Shown here: positions 20,851 through 31,760 of the stretch, piece by piece
Numbering within the stretch: the stretch's first letter is position 1
Layout of the letters: the number at the start of each line of letters is the position of its first letter
Source of the DNA: Nematopogon swammerdamellus
Taxonomy: Eukaryota > Arthropoda > Insecta > Lepidoptera > Adelidae
Assembly: GCA_946902875.1 (NCBI GenBank)
Contig: OX336344.1
Location: 16,389,791 to 16,453,790, forward strand
DNA: 64,000 bases
Direction: 5' to 3'
Translations under genes and position numbers: made by a program
The notes under the pieces: model-generated
Database searches by the model: none
What the model saw: the letters and a program-made list of their open reading frames with translations, nothing else
What the model was told of the DNA's origin: nothing

Positions 20851-22010
20851 TGCCACGGTTGACCTCAGCAAGTACAATAGTTGAAGAATGTATGAGAAAG
20901 TTGCAGAATTCACGGAAATGACCCAGTAATAATTCCGATTTTTTTTTTATTTCCGGTCCGTTTCCATATCTCATTAATTTTTTTACCTATAAAATTGAGT
21001 TTTTTCTTGACAGCTGTCAAATTTGACATATTTTAAAAAAAATCCGTCATAGAAAATTTAAAACGACCGCTATGATCGATCGACAGCCCTCGGGTCCAGA
21101 TACCGCGTCAACTGAGGAAAGGTCGACACAAGGTCGAAAGGTCGACAGCTAGGTCGTCAAAGTCGACATAATGGAAATAGGGCTGAAAACTACTGGTGGG
21201 ACCGAGCGAGCCCACCCAGTAGTTTGACTTCGTGACCTCGCGAGTTCGCGCTCAGCGACCGATTTCGATGAAGGTCTACTTTAGGTCACCTAAGTCGACG
21301 TGACTCTGAATGTAACCTTTGCACCGCTCTAATGCACCAATCTAAAAGGTCAAACTAGATATCGACACGAAACGATGAAGTCGAGTACGCGATCGTTATG
21401 TATGACCGACAAGCCGAGAAAATTTCCTACTGATCTCGAAAGGGGTCGTAGGTACCTGAGAACTCTTCACCAAATTAATTCTTACCCGCCTCGGTCTAAG
21501 TCAGAGCTCTTCTAATTGCCCGTGGAAAAGGAGAAAACAAATTACTTTCTAAATATAAATCAGAATTAGTAAGAATTTAAGTATACCTAATTGAAACATG
21601 TGGCTCTCGAGAGATAATGAAAAAAAAATTAGGTTTTAGCCTGATAATTAGGAACAAAATCGCGAAAGAAAAAATAGATTTTTAACTAATATATTTAGGG
21701 ATTAATAGCGAAAGTTCCTACATAATTAAAATTTAATCTGATCCTTCGGGGAAACCAAGTTTTGTTGAAAATATATATATATATATATAATTATTCAGCA
21801 ATAGCTACTACCATTTTAAAGGTTTTTCAGAAGTGTCGCCGCATCTTTTGCAGAAATGTAGACAGATGTTATAATTCACTACTCCATTCAAATAGCATTT
21901 TCTCAATTAAATTTATAAGAAATTTATTTGTACAAGAACAAAAAAACAGATCCTTATGTAATGAATGAAATGTATTACTTATATATGTTTGTACAATTTT
22001 GAATGTTTTT
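20851..22010. other. No gene recognised
   Basis: 21105-21310 is enriched in GTCGAC-like words, and 21196-21228 contains a short ACTACTGGTGGG/CCCACCCAGTAGT hairpin. A TA microsatellite lies at 21774-21790. A 68-codon frame after it is not recognised. Confidence 0.4.
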
Positions 22011-22013
22011 AAA

Positions 22014-22115
22014 GAAAGCGCGACATGTAGCGCCGAGCCACCTATAAGGTGTCTAACGACGCTCACGGGCATTCGGTAGTATGTGGGGGTTGCGAATGCC
22101 AGGCCGGCCTATGAA
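22014..22115 (-). repeat. LINE family X 3' end
   Basis: Carries AAAGCGCGACATGTAGCGCC and TCTAACGACGCTCACGGGCA, as in the 3' ends at 1440 and 14778. Confidence 0.7.
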
Positions 22116-22489
22116 CAAACTTATGCTATGTATGGGCATTGATATAATGAGCAGCTACCAACAGGTAGTCGTACTAAATACTTTATTCTTGACTTCGCGT
22201 ACGCGAATATCTAGTGATATTCTAGCTAAGTATTCTAGTGGTACCTATTCATTAATTTGATGATAATTGGTTCACAAGTACAATACCTATCAAAGTTGGC
22301 TCTATTAGAGTAGCTTGTTCATCTTTATTTGAATTAAGTTGAGGTTGCTATGGAGATAGACTTAAGAAGTATGTCTAGACCAAAAACGTTTGAAACTTAC
22401 TCGGAAACTTATTGGACTAGAGACTAGCCGTGCCTAATTCCAGTAGCAGCGTCGCCAATGCTGAGGTAAGCGGGAGGGGTGGGTTACAA
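22116..22489. other. No gene recognised
   Basis: Nothing identifiable on either strand. Confidence 0.4.
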
Positions 22490-22645
22490 TAACCGCATCC
22501 AAATCGGTCCATCCGTTTGGGAGCTACGATGCCACAGACAGAGACACCCATATTGCAATGCGCACCCATAATGCAACATACACACATACACATACAGGTT
22601 AAACTCTTATCACCCGTCTTTTTTCATCGGGGGTTAAAAATGGAG
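22490..22645 (+). repeat. Family I end piece
   Basis: Contains ATCGGTCCATCCGTTTGGGA and GCTACGATGCCACAGACAG and ends in TTTTTTCATCGGGGGTTAAA. The CCGTTTGGGAGCTACGATGCC core is also found reversed near 24125 and 31385. Confidence 0.6.
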
Positions 22646-22720
22646 GGGGACAGCCGGCTGGAATTGTACGAAAAACAGCCGGTCGATACAATAAACTTGT
22701 GTGATTGCCTCACTCACCAC

Positions 22721-23051
22721 TAGGCTTGCCAGGTGCCCGGGATTCCCGGGATTGTCCCGGGCTAGATTCCAATGTCCCGTGTCCCGGGCGAAGGGTCATT
22801 TTGTCCCGGAGAGTGAAATTTATCCCGGGAAGAGTCCAGCCAGATGCTGACGAAGTGCTCAAATTAGCAATTTCCTTCAATTAAAATTATTGTAGTGTTG
22901 CTTACTAAAGTTGTTCGCTTTAAAACAAACGCTAATAGTTCGCCGTAAAAATTATAGCAGAAGAATATTGATCTTTTCTTTCTCCATCATTATGAAGGAC
23001 TGCAGTAGTAGATATATCCCAGGAAGGCTAACATCAGATCTGGCAAGCCTA
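22721..23051. mobile_element. hAT-type MITE, 331 bp, with 8-bp TSD
   Basis: Terminal inverted repeat TAGGCTTGCCAG, with a perfect 8-bp target duplication CTCACCAC at 22713-22720 and 23052-23059. The left third is packed with TCCCGGG/CCCGGGA words. No transposase frame. Confidence 0.92.
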
Positions 23052-23159
23052 CTCACCACCGTGAGAGGTCTGAACCGTGGGGCAGCTCGGGCAAAACAAA
23101 ACAAAACCGTGTCAGGCAGGACAGGACACGGCTTGACGTTAAGTTTTCACAATATTATA

Positions 23160-23236
23160 TATACAATTAAATACGACCAAAGGGAAGTACTGACATGGCA
23201 TCTAGTTTGTGTAACTAAGCTTGTCAGTTTTCCATA
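23160..23236 (+). repeat. Family A 3' fragment
   Basis: AAGTACTGACATGGCATCTAG, then a deletion, then GTCAGTTTTCCATAAATA. Confidence 0.5.
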
Positions 23237-23585
23237 AATACAAAATATATAATGTATGTGTGTCGAAAGAATTTATGTTTGAAATTGGGTCGCCTCACTT
23301 TTATACACTTGCGTCATTTATTCAAAGGACTTTTGCATAAATGCGATATTTTAATGAATTGACCCGATAATCGTTCCACAAAGTGACATAATTTTATTTA
23401 AACAGAAACCTTTTGTGAACGCGATCGCTTGTAAAGCACTTCATTAGATTAATTAAATTTCCAAGTATACACCTCAGGGATATTTTCGTAAAAGTTCATT
23501 GTTACTGAGCGGTCACGAACGACACGATGAAATACGATTCGGAAAAAAAATATTCATGTTCGAAATTTCGCTGGTTAGCGGAACC
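23237..23585. other. No gene recognised
   Basis: AT-rich unassigned DNA. Confidence 0.4.
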
Positions 23586-23715
23586 GTGGCGGTCTCGCTC
23601 GTCTCCCAAAGACGACGAAGCGACGACGCGACGGGGCGCGGCGGTGGCGGCGGCGGCGCGGAGGGGCGGCGCCGCAGGCCCCCCCCCCCCCCCCCCGAAC
23701 CGCTTGCACACCCGT
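23586..23715. repeat. GC-rich low-complexity block with poly-C
   Basis: GGCGGCG/GACGACG words and a run of about 19 C (23679-23697). Long frames in all directions here are compositional. Confidence 0.8.
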
Positions 23716-24039
23716 AGCGCTCTACACACACGCACACGCAGCCGAGAACACACGCACGAGCATCATTCAACCAAGAGGTATCGCTTCTGGCTTCTGGCAC
23801 AGATGAGATTGTTGCTTCTGGGTTTATATTAAACCACCACTCTATGAGCCCATTATCATGTTACTTTTTCATTCTCCTGAACTAGGTATGTCATCTGACT
23901 GACAAATGCCGCCCAGGAGGGTCTGCCCCCATAGCATAGTAGAAATAAAAACTCCAATAGCACTAGTAAATTTTTATTTTATAAGCATACGTTTATTTAT
24001 ACTAATAACATACAAACATAAGATTGACAGTATAAAATG
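23716..24039. other. No gene recognised
   Basis: A short AC-rich tract (23725-23760) only. Confidence 0.4.
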
Positions 24040-24500
24040 GAAGCAAACCCTATTTCCGGCTTCTGGAATGTTCCACAACGTTCCAACCGTGTGTGTGAAT
24101 GTGTGTATGGATGTGTCTGGCTTTGGCATCGTAGCTCCCAAACGGATGAACCGATTTGGATGCGGTTTTTTTTATTAGAAAGCTGGTATAACGTGATGGT
24201 TCTAAGCTATGTTTGTAATCAAGTAATCAAATAATTAAGTAATCAAAAAAATCTATTATCTTAAAAAAAGTGGACCGATTTGCATGCGTTTTTTTTAAAT
24301 CTTGAATTCAAAGTGAAATTACAAATAAAAACAACCCCCACCCTTTTACTTACTTAAAGGAGTCGGGGGACTGTTAAGTAAATACAATATAAAAATTCAG
24401 AGCTGTGCGAGTATTTTGCGGGCCCCCGACGACTCCTATAAGTAAGTAAAGGTAAATAATTTTTGACTTTTTAAGGGTCGGGGTTTTTTTTAATTAGTAA
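24040..24500 (-). repeat. Family I repeat, fuller copy
   Basis: Contains TGGCATCGTAGCTCCCAAAC, GGATGAACCGATTTGGATGC and CTTAAAGGAGTCGGGGGACT, followed by a reverse GGGCCCCCGACGACTCCTAT. The same order occurs at 31290-31760. Confidence 0.65.
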
Positions 24501-24569
24501 TTTAACTTTTTACTTTTGGCTTACAACTCGCAGCCCGGGTCTTATGCGTATGACTTCACTTCAACCCAC

Positions 24570-24665
24570 ACGCACTGCTTCTAGCACACTGCCTGCGTTG
24601 CACCGCCTCCGCCGCGACGCGCGCCTCTGCCGCCGCCGCTGCCACCGCGCCGCCGCGCCGCCCCG
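24570..24665. repeat. GC-rich low-complexity block
   Basis: CCGCCGC-rich; no splice or promoter context that I could defend. Confidence 0.6.
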
Positions 24666-24865
24666 TGGGTATACAATACACGCGGAAATAAGCTGTATTC
24701 TGTCTCTGTGTACCCAGACTCCAGACTGTGTTACATAACTCCGGGCTCGGCGGACCCACCGCCTAACCAATTCACATGCTGATACGATTTCACAAGGCTA
24801 CCCCCGACGACGTAACACAGCGTAGGTACGGCCCGTCCGTGCGTTGGACCCGTACCACTTACGGT

Positions 24866-25232
24866 TATAAAAGCCTCCCATTATAAACGGTTTTAAATGC
24901 CAATACGATTATACTTTATGCCAGTACGGTTATACATGCGGTTATAATTTCCACTACGGTATACATGCGGTTATAAATGCCACTACTGTTATAAATGTCA
25001 CTACGGTTATAAATTCCACTACGGTTATACATGCGGTTATAATTGCCACTACGGTATGCATGCGGTTATAAATGCCACTACTGTTATAAATGTCACTTCG
25101 GTTATAAATACCACTACGGTTATAAATGCCACTACGGTTATAAATTCCACTACGGTATACATGCGGTTATAATTGCCACTACGTTATAAATGCCACTACG
25201 TTTATAAATGCCACTACGGTTATAAATACCTT
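24866..25232 (+). repeat. Minisatellite, ~18-bp unit
   Basis: About 19 imperfect units of CACTACGGTTATAAATGC with variants (ATACATGCGGTTATAATTGC) that themselves alternate, giving a higher-order pattern of about 72-75 bp. Confidence 0.9.
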
Positions 25233-26366
25233 ATGATACTTAGTCTGCCTATGAGTAGCAAAGTTGATGTCTAATTTAAGATAGTGTTAAAACGTGTTAG
25301 GTGCTTGGAAATTATGTGATAATGTGTGCAATCCCTGGAAATGATTCTAAAATTCTAAAATTCGAAAAGTGTTCATCGGTGCCACCACTGGTCTATTCGA
25401 TTTTCCAAATTTTCGACTTTTACACCAAATTATGCATAGACAGGTATACATACACCCGAATATTTATGTTCTTTACCCAGAATGAAGTTCGTGAGACGTG
25501 AAGGTGTCGCTTGCACGATGGCGTACGTGAGTTTTGCAAATGTAACATATAGCAAGTCTATCGTGACACGTTTCACCATAGACGAAAATGTAACAAGTTT
25601 TTCATTATGGACGAGAACTGTGTGACAAGGCGACGTTGGAAGGCTGTACTTACAAGTTTCATTAAATCTGCCGAGGGGCCGACGCATATAGACAGACACC
25701 GAAAAAATATACTACATAGGTAGGTACATAATATTGGTATATATTAAAGTATGCATATAGGTACTCCGCTAGAAAAATAATTTGGAAATAGTGTTAACTC
25801 TAGGTATAGAAAATGTGTAGATTAGGTAAGTTTCATAGAGTTAATATGCATGTAAAGTCTAAATACATTGTATTTTAAATTTAGGTATTTTTTGGGTGTT
25901 GGGCCCCTAGCCGGTAATACTTTGCATATTACCGGCTATGCATGCTGCTGCATTGAGCAGGTATCAATGAGTGCTACCTATGCGACTTATTTCTTTGTGC
26001 TCTTAATCTCTGATGTATTTTTTTCTTTTCCTTGGTAACTCGACCAATACTGGTGCGTCACTAACGTAGCTTCACAAACATTGTCAATTTTATACTCATT
26101 CGTGCATAAAATATATTTGTAGATATCGCCTATCCTTATACTTACTACCTGTGAAATATGTCGGTGGTTGCATATCTAATTAGTTTTATTATCTAATCGA
26201 AGTTTTATTTCAAAGTTTGGTTCCCATTCTGCAGTAGCGTAGTTGTAGTTAGTAATTCCCGCGGCTTCGTTACACGACACAACATTCTATAACAATCTTT
26301 AGAAGTGCCAGAAAATATCAGTGAACACGCCATGTGAATTGATTGAGTACTTAGTTCTAGATTGTG
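25233..26366. other. No gene recognised
   Basis: A short palindromic AGCCGGTAATA...TATTACCGGCT hairpin lies at 25909-25938. Otherwise unassigned. Confidence 0.4.
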
Positions 26367-26367
26367 A

Positions 26368-26535
26368 GCCTCGGTAGCTCAGTGGCGCGGTCGACTGTTA
26401 TTAAGCAACCCTGGGCGCGGTCAGTTCTTGGATGGGTGACCGCTCGACCGTTCACCTAGTTCACCGGTGTTATGGGCTGACATCACGGATGTTGTAGGTG
26501 ATGTGCACAACCGAGTCGGTTTCCAACAAAATATA
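26368..26535 (+). mobile_element. Family A SINE, internally deleted, head intact
   Basis: Clearest view of the composite head: CCTCGGTAGCTCAGTGGCGC followed by TTAAGCAACCCTGGGCGCGG and TTGGATGGGTGACCGC. The body is deleted straight to GTTCACCTAGTTCACCGGTG and the tail. Confidence 0.85.
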
Positions 26536-26929
26536 TGAGATAACATAGAATCGACGATCCGATCGGTTGGTGCGCCGTTATTGATTTTCCGCTCTATATA
26601 AGTTAAGATAATTTTGCATCACCAGCATATTTTAACGTATACAAAACTCAGTACAAAAAAATGCATTGACCGAATTTTCGAGCACCAAATTCCGGAGCCG
26701 ACTTCATGGAATGTGTCCACTCAGCGTATAATTTACTAGCGTGCTCGCGGCGGCATTTTTCATCCGGAGCATCGGGTTGGAAATTCAAAAGGTACCTATT
26801 AATGCGGCAGGTGTCGATAACTGTGGTCGGTCAGTAAGGGTTGAAAGATTTTATGTGTAGTTTTTACGCTAACTGCTAGACGACTATTCAATAGAAATCA
26901 CCACTGCATCTCCGTAGGGATGTCGGCTC

Positions 26930-27430
26930 CCTAAGTGTGTTCTATAGCTTATTCCATGGGGAGTACTCGGAGGAGCCGTTTGATGCGATCCCGCCGTCCC
27001 ATTTTCATCTCCGCACCACGCACCGGGCAGGGATTTCATTCCTATACAACCTGGAGTTACCTCGAATGCGTACCATCCGATTATGCACCGTTGGAGGAAC
27101 CGTGTCCTACACTGGCGGCCGTGGACAAGAAAACGGCGTGTGATAAGACCAGCCGCCAGGTGGGACGACGATATCAAGTACGTCGGCGGAAAGCAGTGGT
27201 TTCGCTGAAGGCCGGGAGGCCTGGGGGAAAATTGGAGAGGTGTATGCCCAGCAGTGGAAGCTTACACGCTGACTGACTGACAGTCTCGGGTTCTTCAAGA
27301 GGAGCGTGAATACGCACCTGTCAGACCAGCATGGCATTCGCATCCTCTGCATACGACTGAATATCTATGGGCGTCGTTAGAAACTTTATGGGTGGCTCGG
27401 CGCCACATGTCGGACCTTCAATAAAAAAAA
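26930..27430 (+). pseudogene. LINE family X C-terminus interrupted by RTE-like LINE 3' end
   Basis: 26937-27085 reads VFYSLFHGEYSEEPFDAIPPS, an RT C-terminal segment. 27087-27277 is a different LINE end: GRPPARWDDDI-like text in another frame, GGKQWF..AEG, and a CTGACTGACTGAC tail. Then 27281-27430 resumes family X as LGFFKRSVNTHLSD with its GCGCCACATGTCGG terminus and an A-rich end. The simplest reading is that an RTE-type fragment inserted into an older family X copy. Confidence 0.75.
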
Positions 27431-28091
27431 ATAAAATAAAAAAAAAACAAAAATAAACTACAACGTCTCGAAAATATTATCTAGAAAATAAATAATGTCC
27501 CCGAATGGTCTAGCTAGAAAAATCTAGGTTTTTTTTGCTGTCACTAACTGATCCCTCGATATTAATGCGAAAACTGCAAAAATATTCGCAAGTGCTTTCA
27601 ATTTTCTCGTGTGCACGGGAGAGAGGAGGGAACCTAGCGAACTGATGAAGAGGGGGGGAGGGGGGAAACAACGGGAGGAAACGAGAGGGCGGAGAGGAGG
27701 GAAATAATGTCTCACCCTTATCGGAAGGGTCCACGCAAACATAAATACCTACATAAAAGAATGAAGTTAAAAAATTCAAGCGTGCTCCCAGAGCACCCAA
27801 AAGGAAAATGAGAAAATACTTGTTACGGTTAAATTGTAAAGCACAATTTTCCAATTTATTTAGCGGAGGTTTTTTTCTATGCTCTTTGTTAATGCACACA
27901 GAAATGTTTGTATTTGCAGAACAATCTAATCTTTACCTTTATTACAATCATTTATTGACATCCCTGACATGACACACCTCAGTTACTAATTAGGAAAGTT
28001 TTCGTAGATTTAATTTACAACGTGAAATAGGTGATACAAGAGAGCCAAGTGTCGACGAGTATAAGACATAATAAAAAATTAATAATTTGGG
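27431..28091. other. No gene; purine-rich tract
   Basis: 27630-27715 is nearly all A and G on the + strand (GAGGGGGGGAGGGGGGAAAC type). No coding evidence in the pyrimidine complement. Confidence 0.5.
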
Positions 28092-28092
28092 C

Positions 28093-28402
28093 CGGTACTT
28101 TAAAAGAATAGCCCCACTGCATCTCTCCCCGTGTATGTCGTAAAAGGCGACTAAGGGATATGACTGCCTTCTTATATTACTAGATGGTAGCGTTTAACCC
28201 GCCCGGGTCGGTACCACCGCACTGAATGAAAGATCGGTCTAAACGGTTATGTAAATAGTTTGTATTTTCCGTCCAGTTCAGTGTAGCCGATATGAAATGA
28301 AGGGACGCAATGACATGGCACCTAGTTCACCCGGTGTTATGGGCTGCCATCACGGATGTTGTAGGTGATGTAGCCAACGGTGTCAGTTTCCATAAAAAAA
28401 AA
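28093..28402 (+). mobile_element. Family A retroposon with B-type head
   Basis: Starts GGGCCGGTACTTTAAAAGAA and ends GTGTCAGTTTCCATAAAAAA. It lies only about 40 bp upstream of the splice acceptor of peroxidase exon A, so it forms part of the sequence preceding that acceptor. Confidence 0.85.
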
Positions 28403-28444
28403 AGGGAATACGTGATGAAATTAGTTTTTTCTGTCTACCCCCAG

Positions 28445-28640
28445 GTACAATGAGCTGGACGTGGCTGCTAATCGTCGCGGTGTGGAGCGGCGCGAACGCC
28501 GTCTACCTGCACCGCCGCCAGCCGTCCGCCACAGACGTCTTCCTCCAACACGTGGCGCCATCAGGGTTCTCCACTGCCTACAGCACGGCAGGGGTGTTCG
28601 CGGCGGACCAGCCTGCCAGGCTTCCGGTCGCTGGGTTTGG
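28445..28640 (+). CDS. Secreted haem peroxidase, exon A (start codon, signal peptide)
   Basis: First coding exon of the only real gene seen. The acceptor is TCTACCCCCAG at 28434-28444; five 5'UTR bases (GTACA) precede ATG at 28450, so at least one noncoding exon lies upstream. Residues 1-17 form a signal peptide (MSWTWLLIVAVWSGANA) with an A-N-A cleavage site. Residues 18-63 are a propeptide-like region with no known motif. The exon ends with GG at 28640, followed by donor GTGAGC. The two left-over bases join C at 50975 to give Gly64, so phase matches exon B across a 22,334-bp intron. Linkage to exon B rests on this phase match, the signal peptide expected for this family, and shared strand and GC-rich codon use. 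An extra exon in between cannot be excluded. Confidence 0.85.
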
Positions 28641-29018
28641 GTGAGCAGAGCATGCGATGGAAGATTGAATGTTTTGCGTGTGCATTGCATGTCAGTTATA
28701 TTATCATCACATTCACGAGTCCTTTATCGCAGGAGAGTTGCAGCTGCGACGGACGGCACGAGTTTTCTCCCCAAACAGAGATTATTAACCTGTTTTGGTG
28801 GTTTAAAAAAAACCAGGGTTAAATTAAAGTTCTTGTTCGCAACCTAACCTAACCTAATGTTGAGGCGGTGCATGTCGTTTTTGTTAAACTCCCATAGTGC
28901 AGTTTGGCTGCTACCACAGCAGCTGCGTCAACGCTCTACTGCGATGAAGAAATCGTATCACATTCGAGAGAAGGGCTGCAAAATTATTTATACTACAGAT
29001 ATATTTGCATGTCTCTTA

Positions 29019-29061
29019 CAAAGAGTTTGTATTACGTCGCTGCCGTAATACAAACTCTTTG
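29019..29061. mobile_element. 43-bp TIR-only element with 8-bp TSD
   Basis: CAAAGAGTTTGTATTACG, a 7-base loop, then the exact reverse. Flanked by perfect 8-bp direct repeats GTCTCTTA (29011-29018 and 29062-29069). A sister insertion is at 48931-48963. Confidence 0.85.
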
Positions 29062-29069
29062 GTCTCTTA

Positions 29070-29430
29070 CAATACAGGTTGTCCCAGATAGTTCGAATAA
29101 GATTACTACCGCGCGGTCCTCAGCTAATATGCTAAAGAAATGGTTGTTATAAAATTTTTATTCGGCTTATGTTTCCATGTTTTTCTGGATTTTATGCGGG
29201 AAGGGGGTGGGGGGTGGGGAAGAGCTACTGTCGTGCAATAATGATAATTTTTCAAAAACGAAAAATGTTTTAGTCTCTTTCCAAATTTGAAACTTTTAAC
29301 GCCCTCCAGTCAGAAGTTCTCTCACAACGGCCAGGACGAAGAAACCAGATGGCACGGTTATTTGTCAGGATGGGAACACAGGCTCAGGGATGGAACAAGA
29401 TACAAAATTAACCTTCCGTCCACAAGGCTG
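29070..29430. other. No gene recognised
   Basis: Contains a G-rich stretch (29198-29222). Lies in intron 1. Confidence 0.4.
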
Positions 29431-29431
29431 G

Positions 29432-29551
29432 GGAGACTTCGAGACTTATAAACACTCAACCACAACCATTTTCCTCTCTGTCCTATTATTGGAATAAGAG
29501 GACAGAGAGGAAAAGGGTTGTGGTTGAGTGCTGATAAGTCTCGAAGTCTCG
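29432..29551. mobile_element. Foldback, ~55-bp arms
   Basis: GAGACTTCGAGACTTAT and CACTCAACCACAACC then CCTCTCTGTCC on the left are repeated in reverse on the right around a short loop (TTATTGGAAT). No target duplication was certain. Confidence 0.75.
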
Positions 29552-31289
29552 GTTGTGGAACTAGATATAATAATATTAGAAAGACATTATTGCACGACCG
29601 ATCGCTCTCGACACCCCACCTGCTGCATAAAATGCAGAAAAAACGTAAAACTACAAGACGGATATGAAAAATTATAATAATTTAATAGGTGGAGATTCTA
29701 AAGAAAGTTCTGGTTTATTTTTATATTTATTTTTAAGAAATTTTAAATTTTTTGTCTTATTTTAAGGTATTTATTAACATTAATTACATAAGACTCGTGG
29801 GTTCGAGTCCCACTTCATAATCTGGTACGGGCCGAAAACAAAATATTTTGCAATTGTCTGTTCTTATTTCAGATGTTTTTATGTGTCATACATATCTAAA
29901 CATTTCTACATAAATAATAAGAGTAACTGATTATAAAAGTATGTTTGTAATATTAGTGGAAGGGGACTTTCTTGAAGATCTTTTCTGCGCCGTGTCTGAG
30001 CCTGATAAGAAGTTTTAAATTGCTTTATGTTTTGTTTTCAATATTAATTTCGGTTTGAATATTAATTATGGAAACATTGACTTTTTTAGAATTTTCAGAT
30101 TTCCTAATGCATTTGCATGTACTTTAAATCTCATACCATATTCTTCATTTTATTTTTCCCTCTCTATGTCTAACTTTTTATATTTTTCTAGTTTTAAAAT
30201 TTTATGTTTATTTGTGTGAATTATAGTACTGCTCGGGGGCCAATAATGATATCCTCTCTGCACTAAGATGTTCTTCTGGTGGTTTAACTCTTTCACATTA
30301 ATTATTTCTGTCTTTACTTCATCCTTCATGATATTCTGTTTTCAACACATTTTCCTCATAAAATTAGTAGGTACCTATTCAATTCATTTTATTAGGGTAG
30401 CGTATTTATATTGTCCTTTAAATTGTCCTATATAGAGTCCCTTACAGTGCGCCTTCGTTGTCCGTCTGTCCGTTCGACCGTCTTTCTGTCATAATGTTAG
30501 TCCTAGAAAATTTTAACTTTATACGAAAATATATTATTTTGTGACACACATAGTTCAGGGATACGAGAGACATATAGGAGAAAAATAATTTTGTAGCGGT
30601 CAGTGTGGGGCCATAAAGTGTCCCACTCTACATATTTAGCTTGTAGGTGGCCTTAATTTGAGCACGAGTGCGTCCTAGCGGTTATCGGGTCTGCGACGGA
30701 TGTGCCCGGCCCACTGCCACTGTCCGTCTTAAATCGGTTCAATTGTTTTTCTCTACACGGTTACAACAAAAACAAAAGGAAAGCGCAGTTGGCTTACGCA
30801 ATACGCGTTATTGTCTGCGCAGTGGGTTTTCACAAAGTAAACTCGGCCGCTGCTGGCGTCGAACGCTTCGATGACCGTCACGCTCAATATTACCACCACT
30901 CGAACAAGGTTAATGTCAAGTCTGCTTTGTCATCTGTCGTTTTGGTAATTCTGATTCTAGCATTGCTGGCAAAACAAGCAAACACGATTTGTTTTTTTTT
31001 TTAACGAAGTTCCATATCGCACGTTACACTCCAGACACTTGGCGAATGAGAGCTAGAAAGAAAAAAATATAAAACTTCGACCGTCACGACACTTATGATG
31101 TAGTATGTATGTGTGTTTGTGTGTGTACAAGCGTATGACTATGTATAGGTATATTGCTGCAGTATAGACTTAATTTTTATTTTTTATTTAATTGCCTACT
31201 CTCAAAAGTTGTTTATTTATTTAATTTTGTCTATTATTTAATACGTAATATATAGCGAAAGGACTTCGTTCCAACCGGATGTCCCACGA
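29552..31289. other. Intron DNA, no gene recognised
   Basis: 29791-29815 has a tRNA T-arm-like GTGGGTTCGAGTCCCAC without the rest of a tRNA. 30430-30490 has a GTCCGTCTGTCC family C-like piece. 30680-30720 may be a scrap of RTE-like LINE. Nothing else. Confidence 0.4.
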
Positions 31290-31760
31290 GACCTCTCGCC
31301 TTTTTAATCCTGACGCAAAAAACGGAGAGTTATAAGTTTGACGTGTGTAAGGGTGTGTAAGGATGTGTCTGTCTGTGGCATCGTAGCTCCCAAACGGATG
31401 GACCGATTTGGATGCGTTTTTTTATTAGGAAGCTTGTTTAATCGGGATGGTTCTTAGCTATGTTTGTAATCAAGTAATTAAGCAATAAAAAAAATGTCTT
31501 AAAAAGTGGACCGATTTGTATGCTGTTTTTTTAAAAAAGCTTGAAATAAAAGTTAAATTACAAATTTAAAAATCCCCGACCCTTAAAAAGTAAAAAATAA
31601 TTTCCGTTGACGTACTTAAAGGAGTAGGGGGACAGCGAAGTAAATAAAATATAAAAACTCAGAGCTGCGCGGGAATTTACTTAGCGGTCCACCAACTCCT
31701 TTAAGCAAGCCTAAACGAACATATCCAAAGTCAAAGGAAATTATTTTTACTTTTTAAGGG
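31290..31760 (-). repeat. Family I repeat, copy
   Basis: TTTTTAATCCTGACGCAAAA, GGCATCGTAGCTCCCAAACG, GGAGTAGGGGGACAGCGAAG and a reverse TTTAAGGGTCGAGG end, in the same order as 24040-24500. Confidence 0.65.

Noticed and set aside
23499..23832. Pro/Arg-rich frames on both strands
   Set aside because: Produced by a GC-rich low-complexity block and a poly-C run.
24866..25232. CRISPR array
   Set aside because: Units are adjacent and imperfect with no spacers; the genome is eukaryotic.
26390..26450. 5S rRNA gene
   Set aside because: Only the internal promoter-like part resembles 5S rRNA and it sits inside a dispersed SINE.
29791..29815. tRNA gene (T-arm-like GTGGGTTCGAGTCCCAC)
   Set aside because: Only the T arm is seen; no D arm or anticodon arm upstream.
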